55,972 nucleotides of DNA. Origin: Scatocola faecipullorum. Its GTDB lineage: Bacteria; Pseudomonadota; Alphaproteobacteria; RF32; CAG-239. Positions 26,791-35,192 of this stretch are shown piece after piece. Location of the stretch: contig DVNC01000037.1 in the NCBI GenBank assembly GCA_018714685.1, positions 1 to 55,972 of the forward strand, in the 5' to 3' direction. The notes under the pieces were generated by a model. That model did no database searches. It was not told the DNA's origin and saw only the letters and a list, made by a program, of their open reading frames with translations. Position 1 is the first letter of the stretch. Each line of letters starts with the position of its first letter. Position numbers and translations under genes: made by a program.

Positions 26791-27506
26791 TGCAAGAACA
26801 AGACGAAAGCCTGATTCTGCATCTGGAAGCTCTGCGCACCATGTTGATAAAATGTTTTGTCGCATTGGGCGTCGGTTTGCTCCCGATGTTTCTCGCCGCC
26901 CCTTACGGCATGAACGGACTGATAAAAATCATTATCGGCAACAATAACGTTTCGCTCAACTACTTTTCGCCGATGGAAGTTTTTATCCTCCAGATTAAAA
27001 TTGCCGTCGTCTTGGATTTACTGATCTGTTTTCCCTATATTGCGCGTCAGATATGGAAATTCTTGCTCCCGGCGCTTTACGACAACGAACGCAGGTTTAT
27101 AAAATCGATTGTTTTCGCTTCTTCCGGCCTCTTCATCGTCGGCGTTCTGTTCTGCATCTTTTTTATCCTGCCGCTGATTATCAATTTCGGCATCAGTTTT
27201 GCCACGCCGGACATTAAGGCGGTTTTCGGCATCTCCAACATTATCGGCCTGGCTCTGATGCTGTCGGTCATATTCGGACTGATGTTTCAGTTTCCGCTGA
27301 TAACTTATTCGCTGATTCGTGCCGGTATTGCCTCTTATGAAGGCATAAAAAACAAACGACCTTATATTTTTGTCGCGATTTTAATCATTGCCGGCATACT
27401 CACCCCGCCGGACATCGTCAGCCAGCTGATGCTGACGATTCCGACTTATCTGCTGTTTGAGGCGGGACTTTTTGCCGCTCGCAAATATAAACGAACCGGA
27501 GACTGA
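26790..27506 (+). CDS. tatC: Sec-independent translocase TatC
   Basis: 238-residue polytopic protein with the six-helix TatC layout. The start HLEALRTMLIK matches the conserved HLxELRxR region (the usual E and R positions read as EALRT). FSPMEVFILQIKIA, PALYDNERR and ILTPPDIVSQLML are the classical TatC blocks. No tatB follows, so this would be a TatAC-type system. Its position between cargo genes and a metallophosphoesterase is unusual. Confidence 0.93.
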   Translation: MQEQDESLILHLEALRTMLIKCFVALGVGLLPMFLAAPYGMNGLIKIIIGNNNVSLNYFSPMEVFILQIKIAVVLDLLICFPYIARQIWKFLLPALYDNERRFIKSIVFASSGLFIVGVLFCIFFILPLIINFGISFATPDIKAVFGISNIIGLALMLSVIFGLMFQFPLITYSLIRAGIASYEGIKNKRPYIFVAILIIAGILTPPDIVSQLMLTIPTYLLFEAGLFAARKYKRTGD

Positions 27507-27507
27507 A

Positions 27508-28644
27508 ATGTTAATATGGTATATCATTCTGGCAATAACCATCGCCGTCACCTGTGCCGGACTGCTTTTTCTCGCTAACCGGATTGCCCGCTCCCCTTTC
27601 ACCGCAAAGCTCGGACAAGAAACGTCCAAACGGCGGAAAATCTTCGGTGCTGCCGCTGCCGTTTTTCTTTTTACCGCCCTCGCTCTCACTCTTAATCTGA
27701 TGAACGCGGTAATTTGCCTGCTGCATATCGTTGTGCTCTGTTTGGCAGGCGACTTTGTTTTTGCCATAATCCAACATTTCAGAAAACAACCATTCAGGCA
27801 CGATTATGCCGGAATGGCCGCCCTCCTCCTGAGCCTTGCCGCATTAAGCGCCGGCTGGTATCTTGACCACCATGTCTGGACCACAAACTACACAATCGAA
27901 ACACCCAAAAAAATAAAAGACCTCCGTATAGTTCTGTTCGCCGATTCGCATATCGGAACAACATTTGATACCCGGGGTTTTGCCGAACATATCAGCGAAA
28001 TGCAGCGGCAAAATCCGGATATCGTATTGGTTGCCGGTGATTTCGTTGACGACGGAACAACCCGTCAGCAGATGATTGAGGCCTGCCGGGCTTTGGGCTC
28101 CCTGCAAACAACCTACGGCGTTTATTTTGCTTTCGGCAATCACGACAAAGGCTACCACGATCCCGCCGCCCGGGGTTTCACCGGTGATGATTTAATAACT
28201 GAACTGAAAAAGAACAACGTTAAAGTTCTTCAGGATGAAAATACCCTGATTGACAACCGCTTTTATATCATCGGGCGCAAAGACTTCTCAGAAATTCTGC
28301 GCGGCAATCCCCGCCAAAGCATGAATGAATTGCTGCAAAACCTGAATAAAGAAAAATTCTCCATTATCCTCGATCACCAGCCCAATGACTATAACAATCA
28401 AACCGATGCCGAAGCTGACCTTGTCCTCTCCGGACACACTCACGGCGGACAGCTCTTCCCCCTGAATAAAGTCGGCGAATGGATTGGTGCAAACGATAAA
28501 ACCTATGGATATGAAAAACGAAAACAAACAAACTTTATCGTCACATCCGGCCTCTCCGACTGGGCCATCAAGTTCAAAACCGGTACAAAATCCGAATTTG
28601 TCGTCATTGATATCAAACACAACAACTCGCCCTCATCCCAATGA
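27508..28644 (+). CDS. Membrane-anchored metallophosphoesterase (YkuE-like)
   Basis: About 378 residues. Three or four N-terminal hydrophobic segments lead into a calcineurin-type domain with all five motifs: FADSHIGT, AGDFVDDG, GNHDKGY, LDHQPND and SGHTHGGQ. Similar proteins cleave lipid pyrophosphates such as UDP-diacylglucosamine, or cyclic nucleotides; the substrate here is unknown. The ATG at 27508 lies one base after the tatC stop, with GGAGA upstream. Its role in the cluster is not obvious. Confidence 0.87.
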   Translation: MLIWYIILAITIAVTCAGLLFLANRIARSPFTAKLGQETSKRRKIFGAAAAVFLFTALALTLNLMNAVICLLHIVVLCLAGDFVFAIIQHFRKQPFRHDYAGMAALLLSLAALSAGWYLDHHVWTTNYTIETPKKIKDLRIVLFADSHIGTTFDTRGFAEHISEMQRQNPDIVLVAGDFVDDGTTRQQMIEACRALGSLQTTYGVYFAFGNHDKGYHDPAARGFTGDDLITELKKNNVKVLQDENTLIDNRFYIIGRKDFSEILRGNPRQSMNELLQNLNKEKFSIILDHQPNDYNNQTDAEADLVLSGHTHGGQLFPLNKVGEWIGANDKTYGYEKRKQTNFIVTSGLSDWAIKFKTGTKSEFVVIDIKHNNSPSSQ

Positions 28645-28671
28645 GCCCGGACAAAGTTTAAACACATCAAT

Positions 28672-28701
28672 AAAAAAACCTCCCATAGCGGAGGTTTTTT
28701 G
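28672..28701 (+). terminator. rho-independent terminator of the redox cluster
   Basis: AAACCTCC pairs with GGAGGTTT, with a short loop and a T-run, 28 bases after the metallophosphoesterase stop. Confidence 0.88.
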
Positions 28702-28723
28702 CTATTAGCTGATGAAGAGAAAT

Positions 28724-28848
28724 TCTTGAGTTCCGTTTGTAACATTCATTCGCTTTGCTATCGCTTGCTCGCTCATTAACAAACTGTCACCGCTCGGAAC
28801 GAAAATCTCCGCCGGAGATTTTCTATCGCCTCGCACCCTCTTGAGTTC
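28724..28848. repeat. Structured element between TCTTGAGTTC direct repeats
   Basis: The ten-base word TCTTGAGTTC occurs at 28724-28733 and 28839-28848. Between the copies lie an imperfect stem (GTTTGTAACATTC against GAGCGAGC...AACAAAC) and a perfect hairpin GAAAATCTCC-GCC-GGAGATTTTC at 28801-28823. No T-run follows, so it is not a simple terminator. Confidence 0.5.
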
Positions 28849-28867
28849 AAACCCCATTTCTTATTCT

Positions 28868-28909
28868 CCATACACAAATCCCCTCTTTTACGAGGGGATT
28901 TGTGTATGG
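28868..28909. repeat. Long perfect inverted repeat
   Basis: Two 18-base arms (28868-28885 and 28892-28909, beginning CCATACACAAATCC) pair perfectly around a six-base loop TTTTAC. There is no T-run. It lies exactly where composition changes into the island and could be a boundary or recombination signal, or a bidirectional transcript block. Confidence 0.7.
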
Positions 28910-29292
28910 CGGTGTAGTAAACCTCAACGGTATTAAGCATACTAAAGCTTCACATTGCCCAAACCAAATAACAGGGAAACTACAGGGAAATTTAATCAGA
29001 TTTCACACACAAAATGATCGCAATTCCACAGAATTGCGAACAAAACGCCAAATTGTAAGCAAATTTATCAGGGAATTTTTATAAAAGAACAAGGAAAATA
29101 TTTCTATATTCAATCAAATAATAAACTCAAATTTTGATAAACATTGCTCAAAACATATGTCAAGAAATTTAATCCATTTGTTCTGTAAAAGTTCTGTTTA
29201 AATATACCAAAACTTATGTTATACATAGTTCCAACATAAATACTACATTTAGTTAATATGTATTTTTTTATACCATATATAGGATTAAAAAA

Positions 29293-30246
29293 ATGAAAAT
29301 GAATAAAACTTTTAAGATATTAAGCGTTGATGGTGGAGGTATAAGAGGAATTTTCTCTGCCCATATTTTGAAGAGAATCGAAGATGAGTTTAATATAAAA
29401 CTCAAAGATCATTTCGACCTAATTGCCGGTACAAGTACAGGAGCAATAATTGCAGGTTCTGTAGCTTGCGGTATTGACCTAGGAGAGGTTGTTAACCTAT
29501 ACAAAAATAAAGGTAAAGACATCTTCCCTAAAAGTTGGATATATAAAATCCCTGTATTAAAAAAACTAGGAGAATTTCCTTTAACCAGTAGTAAGTATGA
29601 TAAAAAGAATCTAAAAAAAATACTGGATGAAAAATTCAAAAATATAAAGTTGGGAGAAGTTGATAAGCCTCTGATAATACCCAGTAGTGACATTGCAAAT
29701 GGTAAGGTTTTTGTCTTTAAGTCACAATATGATAAAGATTTTGTTCGAGATAAAAACACTCGAGTTGCAGATGCAATACTCTGCTCTTGCTCGGCTCCAA
29801 CATATTTCAATCCATCTGAAACAGATAACTATTTGTTAGCAGATGGAGGTCTATGGGCTAACAACCCTTCATTAATATCGGTCATTGATGCTAAAAGAAG
29901 GCTGGGCATAAACTTTTCTGATATAAAAATATTTTCAATCGGAACAGGTCTTTATAAACCAGAATATAATACGGATGTTCATAAAAATAAGAAAAAGAGG
30001 TGGGGAGCTATTAATGGTTGGAAAGGATTGAAGCTATTAGATCTTATAATGTCCTTACAGGCCCAATCTGTTCATAATTACTTATCTTTGCTTCTAAAAC
30101 CAGAGCAGATAAAAAGACTAAGTTTTGAATCAGAACAACCACTGCCTCTTGATGAGACAACCTGTGTAGATAAATTTTTATCAAAAGCTGACAGTATGTT
30201 TACGTATGAAGCAACCAAAATTAAAGAATTTTTAGAAATTAAGTAA
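29293..30246 (+). CDS. capV: CBASS effector: patatin-like phospholipase CapV
   Basis: 317-residue phospholipase that is activated by a cyclic dinucleotide and degrades the host membrane during phage infection. Patatin features are visible: the oxyanion loop GGGIRG (residues 14-19), the nucleophile elbow GTSTG with Ser48, and the catalytic DGG with Asp184. The gene lies 12 bases before a DncV-like synthase, the standard CapV setting. AGGA nine bases upstream supports the first ATG. Strongly AT-rich. Confidence 0.93.
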   Translation: MKMNKTFKILSVDGGGIRGIFSAHILKRIEDEFNIKLKDHFDLIAGTSTGAIIAGSVACGIDLGEVVNLYKNKGKDIFPKSWIYKIPVLKKLGEFPLTSSKYDKKNLKKILDEKFKNIKLGEVDKPLIIPSSDIANGKVFVFKSQYDKDFVRDKNTRVADAILCSCSAPTYFNPSETDNYLLADGGLWANNPSLISVIDAKRRLGINFSDIKIFSIGTGLYKPEYNTDVHKNKKKRWGAINGWKGLKLLDLIMSLQAQSVHNYLSLLLKPEQIKRLSFESEQPLPLDETTCVDKFLSKADSMFTYEATKIKEFLEIK

Positions 30247-30258
30247 AGGAATTATGAT

Positions 30259-31410
30259 ATGGGAAAAACAGCAATTGAAATAATAGCAGAAAATATCGAG
30301 TTGCCAGATTCTTATTATGAAATCGCAAAGTCAAGGTATGAAGATTTAGGAGATTTCTTATGTACAGACTCAAACATAAGCGTGTTCGAACCCAAAGTTT
30401 TTCCCCAAGGTTCTTTTAGATTAGGCACCGCAATAAAACCATTAAATGGTAATAGTGCATATGATCTCGATTTAACCTGTAGGTTGGAGAAAGGATTTGA
30501 TAGTAGAAATAGCTCTCAAAAAGAGCTTAAAGATATTACAGGGAAAGCTATAGATGACTACATTCAAAGAAGAGGGATAAAAGAAGGTAAAGAAGAAAAA
30601 AGACGTTGTTGGAGAATAAATTATCAGGGAAATATAAACTTTCATATGGATATTGTTCCAGGCATCCCTTTAAATGATAAAAAATTTCTTGTTGAAAGTA
30701 TGAAAGCATCTGGTATGGATGAATCTCTTTCTGGAAAACTCGCAGATTTTGCATATAACATAACAGATAATAAAACAGATAACTACAATCATATAACTCA
30801 AAATTGGCCAATAAGCAATCCCGAAGGATATGCACAATGGTTTGAAAGTAGAATGCGTTTAGGTGTAGATTTTGTGGCTATAAATAAAGCCCATTACGAG
30901 GAGTTACCTTTCTTCAAACGCAAAACTATTCTGCAAAGAAGTGTACAAATTCTCAAACGGCATAGAGACATAATGTTCCAAAAGAATGATGATGTAAAAC
31001 CTGTATCAATAATAATAACAACACTTGCAGCTAGAGCATATCAAGGCGAAAGAGAATTAGATATCTCCATTTTTAATATATTAACTAAAATGGAGGAAAT
31101 GCTCAATAATAAGGGATATGGCCCTAGAGTACCTAATCCTACAAAGCCTGAAGAAGATTTTGCAGATAAATGGAAAGAAGATCCACAGCTTGAGAAAAAC
31201 TTCTATATGTGGATAATACAGGCTAAAGCAGACCTTTGCAATATTAAGGATGCTTCTAGCCTAAATGCTGTATTTGATAAAGTTCACAATAGTTTTGGAT
31301 TAATTCTAAATGAAAATATGTTTGAAGAAGATGCAATAAACATAAATAAAGCTCCTATTAAAAACAATCGGATTGAAGTTGCTAAACTTCCAAAGCCGCA
31401 TATGAAATAA
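30259..31410 (+). CDS. CBASS cyclic-oligonucleotide synthase (DncV-like CD-NTase)
   Basis: 383-residue cGAS/DncV-like nucleotidyltransferase that senses infection and makes a cyclic nucleotide messenger. The active-site motif GS (residues 51-52, in PQGSFRLGTAIKP), Asp69 and Asp71 (YDLDL), and Asp131 (FHMDIVPG) are intact. Pairing with CapV suggests a cyclic dinucleotide such as 3',3'-cGAMP, but the product cannot be settled from sequence. It is part of the three-gene operon with capV and the E2 gene. Confidence 0.93.
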   Translation: MGKTAIEIIAENIELPDSYYEIAKSRYEDLGDFLCTDSNISVFEPKVFPQGSFRLGTAIKPLNGNSAYDLDLTCRLEKGFDSRNSSQKELKDITGKAIDDYIQRRGIKEGKEEKRRCWRINYQGNINFHMDIVPGIPLNDKKFLVESMKASGMDESLSGKLADFAYNITDNKTDNYNHITQNWPISNPEGYAQWFESRMRLGVDFVAINKAHYEELPFFKRKTILQRSVQILKRHRDIMFQKNDDVKPVSIIITTLAARAYQGERELDISIFNILTKMEEMLNNKGYGPRVPNPTKPEEDFADKWKEDPQLEKNFYMWIIQAKADLCNIKDASSLNAVFDKVHNSFGLILNENMFEEDAININKAPIKNNRIEVAKLPKPHMK

Positions 31411-31419
31411 GGAAAAACG

Positions 31420-32139
31420 ATGAAAGATACCATTGGAATTTTTGACTTTCTTAAAAACAATCCAGGCATATCTATTACTAGCATATCAGAAACAGAAATA
31501 ACCTTAACGGGCAAATATGAATTATGCTCCTATATGACCGGTTATGGAAACGTCGATGAAAATTATGAATTAGAAATAAAAATTCCAAATTCATTTCCTA
31601 AAGGTATTCCTATTGTCAGAGAAATTAGCAATAAAATCCCTCGAGATTATAATCATCATATAAATTTTACAGATGACTCCCTTTGCTTAGGATCCGATAT
31701 TAGAATCCAAACTGAAATATACAATAATCCAACACTCGATGGATTTATGAATAAATGTATTGTACCATTTTTAACAGCGGCAACAATAAAAATTAAGACA
31801 GAGAATACAGAAGTATTCAGAGGATTAGCTCACGGTGATAGAGGCCTCTTAGATGATTATAAAGATATTTTTTCTGTAAATACGGATGAACAAGTTATAC
31901 AAATCCTTAAAGCCCTTGGTTTAAAGAAAAGAATAGCAAATAAATTGTTATGTCCATGTGGATGCGGAAAAAAGCTTGGTAATTGTAAATTACATTTTGT
32001 CATAAATAAAGTACGAAAAATAAATTATAGATCTTGGTTTAAGAAACTTGATAAAAAACTAAAATTACGTCCACCTTCAAAAATCCCCAAACCCCAAATA
32101 AACAAAATGATAAATAAATTATTTAAAACACAACAATAA
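31420..32139 (+). CDS. CBASS E2-like conjugating protein with SEC-C-like tail
   Basis: 239-residue protein. The first 150 residues match the stand-alone E2 domain of short type II CBASS, with HINFTDDSLCLGS placing the likely catalytic Cys at residue 89. These E2 proteins modify the partner synthase without a separate E1 or JAB protein. The C-terminal part adds CPCGCGKKLGNCKLH (residues 178-192), a SEC-C-like zinc motif, and a basic tail. It lies nine bases behind the synthase gene. No E1 (Cap2) or JAB (Cap3) gene is found nearby. Confidence 0.85.
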   Translation: MKDTIGIFDFLKNNPGISITSISETEITLTGKYELCSYMTGYGNVDENYELEIKIPNSFPKGIPIVREISNKIPRDYNHHINFTDDSLCLGSDIRIQTEIYNNPTLDGFMNKCIVPFLTAATIKIKTENTEVFRGLAHGDRGLLDDYKDIFSVNTDEQVIQILKALGLKKRIANKLLCPCGCGKKLGNCKLHFVINKVRKINYRSWFKKLDKKLKLRPPSKIPKPQINKMINKLFKTQQ

Positions 32140-32154
32140 AGAATAGAATTAATA

Positions 32155-32856
32155 TTACGCGGCAACCATATATAGAGTCATGACATAGTCGATCATTTTT
32201 ACTAAGCTACGAGCTTGTTCAGGTAAAGAGAAATCTTCCAGTAAGATAACATTTATTTTGGGCTGATGTTTATCGGCGGAGGCGGCAAAATACTGTCCGA
32301 AATTGGAATTAATGCAAGCTGCTATTTTAGAGGCCAGAATTTTTAATTCAGCTTCAACTTTCGTTTCATTAACTTTTGCTCGGTCTAAAAATGTGCTCTT
32401 GTTTAAAATAAATGTTAGCTGATCATTTTTTCTAAAAGTATTCGGAATAATAACAAATTGACCCTTTTTATAAGAATTTTCATCCGATAAATCCTTGCCA
32501 ATATCAAAAATATGTTCATGATCCGTCAACCTAAAATAACGAGTACCGTTATTAAAACTTTTATCCTCAGAAATCAGTGGGCGGCTACGGTTTACCCAAT
32601 TATCAATTTCATGTTTTAGAACATTATCAAATGTATCTTTTTTGCCCATATTGCTAATAATACTACGGATTGCGACCAGCAAGACCAAAGCGGAAACAAT
32701 CAGTTCTGATATAGAGATTAAAGCTTCAAGCACAGCATCTTGCGAAAAATCATTTAAAGCGGCACGATAAACACCAGCCGAAATAGCAAACAAAGCAGCT
32801 ATCCCACCAATGTAAACCTCTATGTTATGAATGCATTTATCTTCTTTATTATCCAT
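32155..32856 (-). CDS. Two-helix membrane protein of the unknown four-gene operon
   Basis: 233-residue protein, last gene of the minus-strand operon. Two transmembrane helices lie near residues 15-32 and 43-66 (GGIAALFAISAGVYRA and ISELIVSALVLLVAIRSI), followed by a cytosolic domain of about 165 residues with no recognised family. The gene abuts the beta-CASP-like gene (one base apart). The membrane anchor plus soluble domain would suit an effector or sensor. Fifteen bases separate its stop from the convergent CBASS E2 stop, with no terminator between. Confidence 0.6.
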   Translation of the reverse strand: MDNKEDKCIHNIEVYIGGIAALFAISAGVYRAALNDFSQDAVLEALISISELIVSALVLLVAIRSIISNMGKKDTFDNVLKHEIDNWVNRSRPLISEDKSFNNGTRYFRLTDHEHIFDIGKDLSDENSYKKGQFVIIPNTFRKNDQLTFILNKSTFLDRAKVNETKVEAELKILASKIAACINSNFGQYFAASADKHQPKINVILLEDFSLPEQARSLVKMIDYVMTLYMVAA

Positions 32857-34086
32857 TTACAACTCCGTTTCTATATTATCATCTAACACAATAACATCGG
32901 CAGCAAACAAATCCGCGTATTTATCCTTACAAGTTGTATGAATTGGAATGATATGCTTTGGCTTAACCGCTTTTACAAAATCTTGTAAATCTTTAACACA
33001 AGCATGGCCAGAAGTATGCACACAAACCAACTTATCTTTTAAATCATGCCAAAATCCCGGTTTATCTAAATATCCTGACCAAAGAGAAAAAATAAATTGC
33101 ATATTGTCAACATCAAGCCTTTCAAAAAGTTTTTCCGTAATTGCAAAATTAGCTTTCACAACATATTTTTCAGGATTCGCAGCTATCTCGTCAAAAGTAA
33201 TTTTTGAAGTTTTATAATGATATAAATCACCACTTTCTGCCAACTTGCGCGTTATTGAATTGCAGGCAAAATAAACTCTTATGTTATTCCAGTTAAATTG
33301 TGGCAAATGAGAGCTTATTTCCTGCAAATTCTCCAAAATCGCACAACTATAAGGATCCAGCACCAAAATTTTATTTTTCCGCACACAAGCCTTATAAACC
33401 GATACCAAACGGTCAATATTTTGCGTTGAAAAAACAATAAGTGATAATTTTTTTTCAGCAAATAACACCGTTAATCGTTTTTCGATATCATATTCAGTAA
33501 GTTGCTCTTGATTCTCTCGTCCTAAGGTAGAACCTTCTAACAATAAATAATCCGGCGGCGTAATATTATCTGCAAAAATCTTGCTGCGCCAAGCACGTCG
33601 GCCGTGAAAACGAATATCTCCGGAATAAAGAATTTTTTTATTTTCCGCAGAAATTTCAAAAGCCATAGCCGCTGTAGCACTATGATCGACCTCATAAGCT
33701 TTGATAAGAAAATTTCCAATTTTTATTTCTTCACCATTAGATAATTCTATAATGTTCAAATCCGCATAATTTTCTTCCCCAAGTAATGGAACAATCTTTT
33801 TCAAAATAATGGCTGAGGCTTTACTCATAAAAATAGGAATATTCTTGTTAATCAAGCTCAGTAAACCATAATGATCGGGATGAGCATGACTGATAAATAC
33901 TGCGGCGATATCGCTCTCCCCGCCAAACAAACCAGAAATATTCGGCTTATAACAACTAATATCCAACCACTCATCAATCGCATTCAATGGTAAACCAACA
34001 TCAAAAACAATCCGCTTACAGCCATTGTTGAATTCGACACAGCTGCCGCCAATCTCATTAGTCCCGCGATGGATTATTAGTTTCAT
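32857..34086 (-). CDS. Metallo-beta-lactamase fold / beta-CASP-like hydrolase
   Basis: 409-residue hydrolase resembling RNase J and other beta-CASP nucleases. Zinc motifs: HAHPDH (residues 67-72), His135, Asp157 (SGDIRFHG), HTSGHA (357-362) and a C-terminal His383 in IPIHTT. The beta-CASP insert spans about 190-350. It starts overlapping the nuclease stop by four bases (ATGA-type coupling). Family members act on RNA or DNA; here the substrate is unknown and the operon context suggests nucleic acid processing in defence. Confidence 0.85.
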   Translation of the reverse strand: MKLIIHRGTNEIGGSCVEFNNGCKRIVFDVGLPLNAIDEWLDISCYKPNISGLFGGESDIAAVFISHAHPDHYGLLSLINKNIPIFMSKASAIILKKIVPLLGEENYADLNIIELSNGEEIKIGNFLIKAYEVDHSATAAMAFEISAENKKILYSGDIRFHGRRAWRSKIFADNITPPDYLLLEGSTLGRENQEQLTEYDIEKRLTVLFAEKKLSLIVFSTQNIDRLVSVYKACVRKNKILVLDPYSCAILENLQEISSHLPQFNWNNIRVYFACNSITRKLAESGDLYHYKTSKITFDEIAANPEKYVVKANFAITEKLFERLDVDNMQFIFSLWSGYLDKPGFWHDLKDKLVCVHTSGHACVKDLQDFVKAVKPKHIIPIHTTCKDKYADLFAADVIVLDDNIETEL

Positions 34087-34790
34087 ACTTTCTCAATCCC
34101 ACCTGTTTCGTTAATCAAAAAAATGCTCATCCTAAGTGTACTCCTTAGTTTTTGCAAAGATAAATAGCCCAAACCGGTGGCGGCAAAACTTCGCTTGTAA
34201 ATTAAAGCTGCCGGTATAATTTTACTATCTACGGGAAGTCCAAAATCTTTCAAGAGTTTGGAGCAATTAACTTGTTTATAATAAGTATATGCTTCCAAAA
34301 TACAGCGCAACAAAGTTTCCTTACTATCGGGCTTCTTAAACTCCAGCAGATACAAGATTCCATTGCTTTCTGAAAATGAGATTAAATCGATTTTACCGGC
34401 TAGATTGTTACGCGTGTTTTTTATTGGCACCTGAAAATCTATAATTTTTCCCAGATTTTCATAGTTTTTACCATACATGCTTTTCGCCAGCCACTCTTCC
34501 TGCCGCCGAACTGCCCCTTTTTTAATCTCGTTACTTTTGTTATCATCTGGAATGAATTGTTCGTGTCCATCTGTTTTATAAGAAGACAGTCTATTAATAG
34601 CTCGGATATTTTCAAAAGCGGCCAAATTTTCCAAAACAAATTCAGCCGCAATATTTTCATATCGTTCTTTGGTATCGCTGGTTATTCCGCGATAATTCAA
34701 AAAATTTTGAGCATAAAAGCTATCAATATCTCCAATAGCTTCCCTTAATAAATTCAGAAAATCCGCCTTTGAATACCTTCGCACTGCCAT
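34083..34790 (-). CDS. PD-(D/E)XK nuclease-like protein
   Basis: 235-residue protein with the PD-(D/E)XK core. AGKIDLISF gives Asp135 and LLEFKK gives Glu150 and Lys152, with a probable helix glutamate at residue 98 or 99 (RRQEEWLA). The nuclease core occupies about residues 90-215. No DNA-binding domain is obvious. The ATG at 34790 lies one base after the stop of the repeat protein and its own stop overlaps the next start, so the three genes are tightly coupled. Confidence 0.75.
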   Translation of the reverse strand: MAVRRYSKADFLNLLREAIGDIDSFYAQNFLNYRGITSDTKERYENIAAEFVLENLAAFENIRAINRLSSYKTDGHEQFIPDDNKSNEIKKGAVRRQEEWLAKSMYGKNYENLGKIIDFQVPIKNTRNNLAGKIDLISFSESNGILYLLEFKKPDSKETLLRCILEAYTYYKQVNCSKLLKDFGLPVDSKIIPAALIYKRSFAATGLGYLSLQKLRSTLRMSIFLINETGGIEKV

Positions 34791-34791
34791 T

Positions 34792-35049
34792 CTAAAGCAG
34801 ACCTTCTAAAGCTAAGACCTTAATAAAAGCTTCCCCCAAATCCTTATATTGGGCTATTCTCGTACCGCAATATTTTTTTATATCTCTACCTGTAAGTTCA
34901 TAAAGTTTGTTTCCGCAATATTTTTTTACATATTTGCCATCAAACTCATACAACTTACCCCCGCAGTATTTTTTTATGTATTTGCCATCAAATTCATACA
35001 ACTTTCTGGAACCATCTAAAATATATTTACCGTCATATTTATAAGCCAT
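34792..35049 (-). CDS. Small tandem-repeat protein heading the unknown operon
   Basis: 85-residue protein built from three near-identical 16-residue units (residues 15-30, 31-46, 47-62; consensus KLYEFDGKYIKKYCG) after a partial unit. Each unit ends in Tyr-Cys-Gly. A C-terminal helix follows (DLGEAFIKVLALEGLL). The ATG at 35049 has GGGAG upstream; an earlier in-frame ATG lacks one. Such regular YxxDG repeats suggest a beta structure; function unknown. It may be a recognition or immunity component of the operon. Confidence 0.65.
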   Translation of the reverse strand: MAYKYDGKYILDGSRKLYEFDGKYIKKYCGGKLYEFDGKYVKKYCGNKLYELTGRDIKKYCGTRIAQYKDLGEAFIKVLALEGLL

Positions 35050-35121
35050 ATTACTTCTCCCATTAATAGTTTCGGTACTTAACATGATAAATATATATTG
35101 CCACAAGTCAATAAAATTAAA

Positions 35122-35159
35122 TTGCCTACACACAATAGTTTGTATAATTTTATTATTGT
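35122..35159. promoter_or_regulatory. Possible operator/promoter between divergent genes
   Basis: Between the four-gene operon and the XRE gene lies TATAAT (35143-35148) enclosed by an inverted repeat ACAATA (35132-35137) and TATTGT (35154-35159). The spacing to a TTGCCT at 35122 is 15 bases, so the -35 is doubtful. The dyad could bind the adjacent XRE protein. Confidence 0.35.
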
Positions 35160-35192
35160 ACATTCCCAATAAATATTTATCGGGGATGTGCT

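Larger units (their letters stand above)
28702..29292. other. Gene-free left boundary of the mobile island
   Basis: A 590-base stretch without a credible gene. It holds a structured repeat-like element, a long hairpin at 28868-28909, and then AT-rich sequence with three CAGGGAA motifs (near 28971, 28985 and 29072). A 60-codon open frame at 28902-29084 shows no family likeness. The base composition change near 28.9 kb marks the likely island edge. Confidence 0.55.

Noticed and set aside
28902..29084. 60-codon frame in the island edge
   Set aside because: Begins inside the long hairpin, has no ribosome site and no recognisable family.
34860..35010. Regular DNA repeats that could suggest a CRISPR array
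   Set aside because: They encode the 16-residue protein repeats in frame, with no variable spacers.
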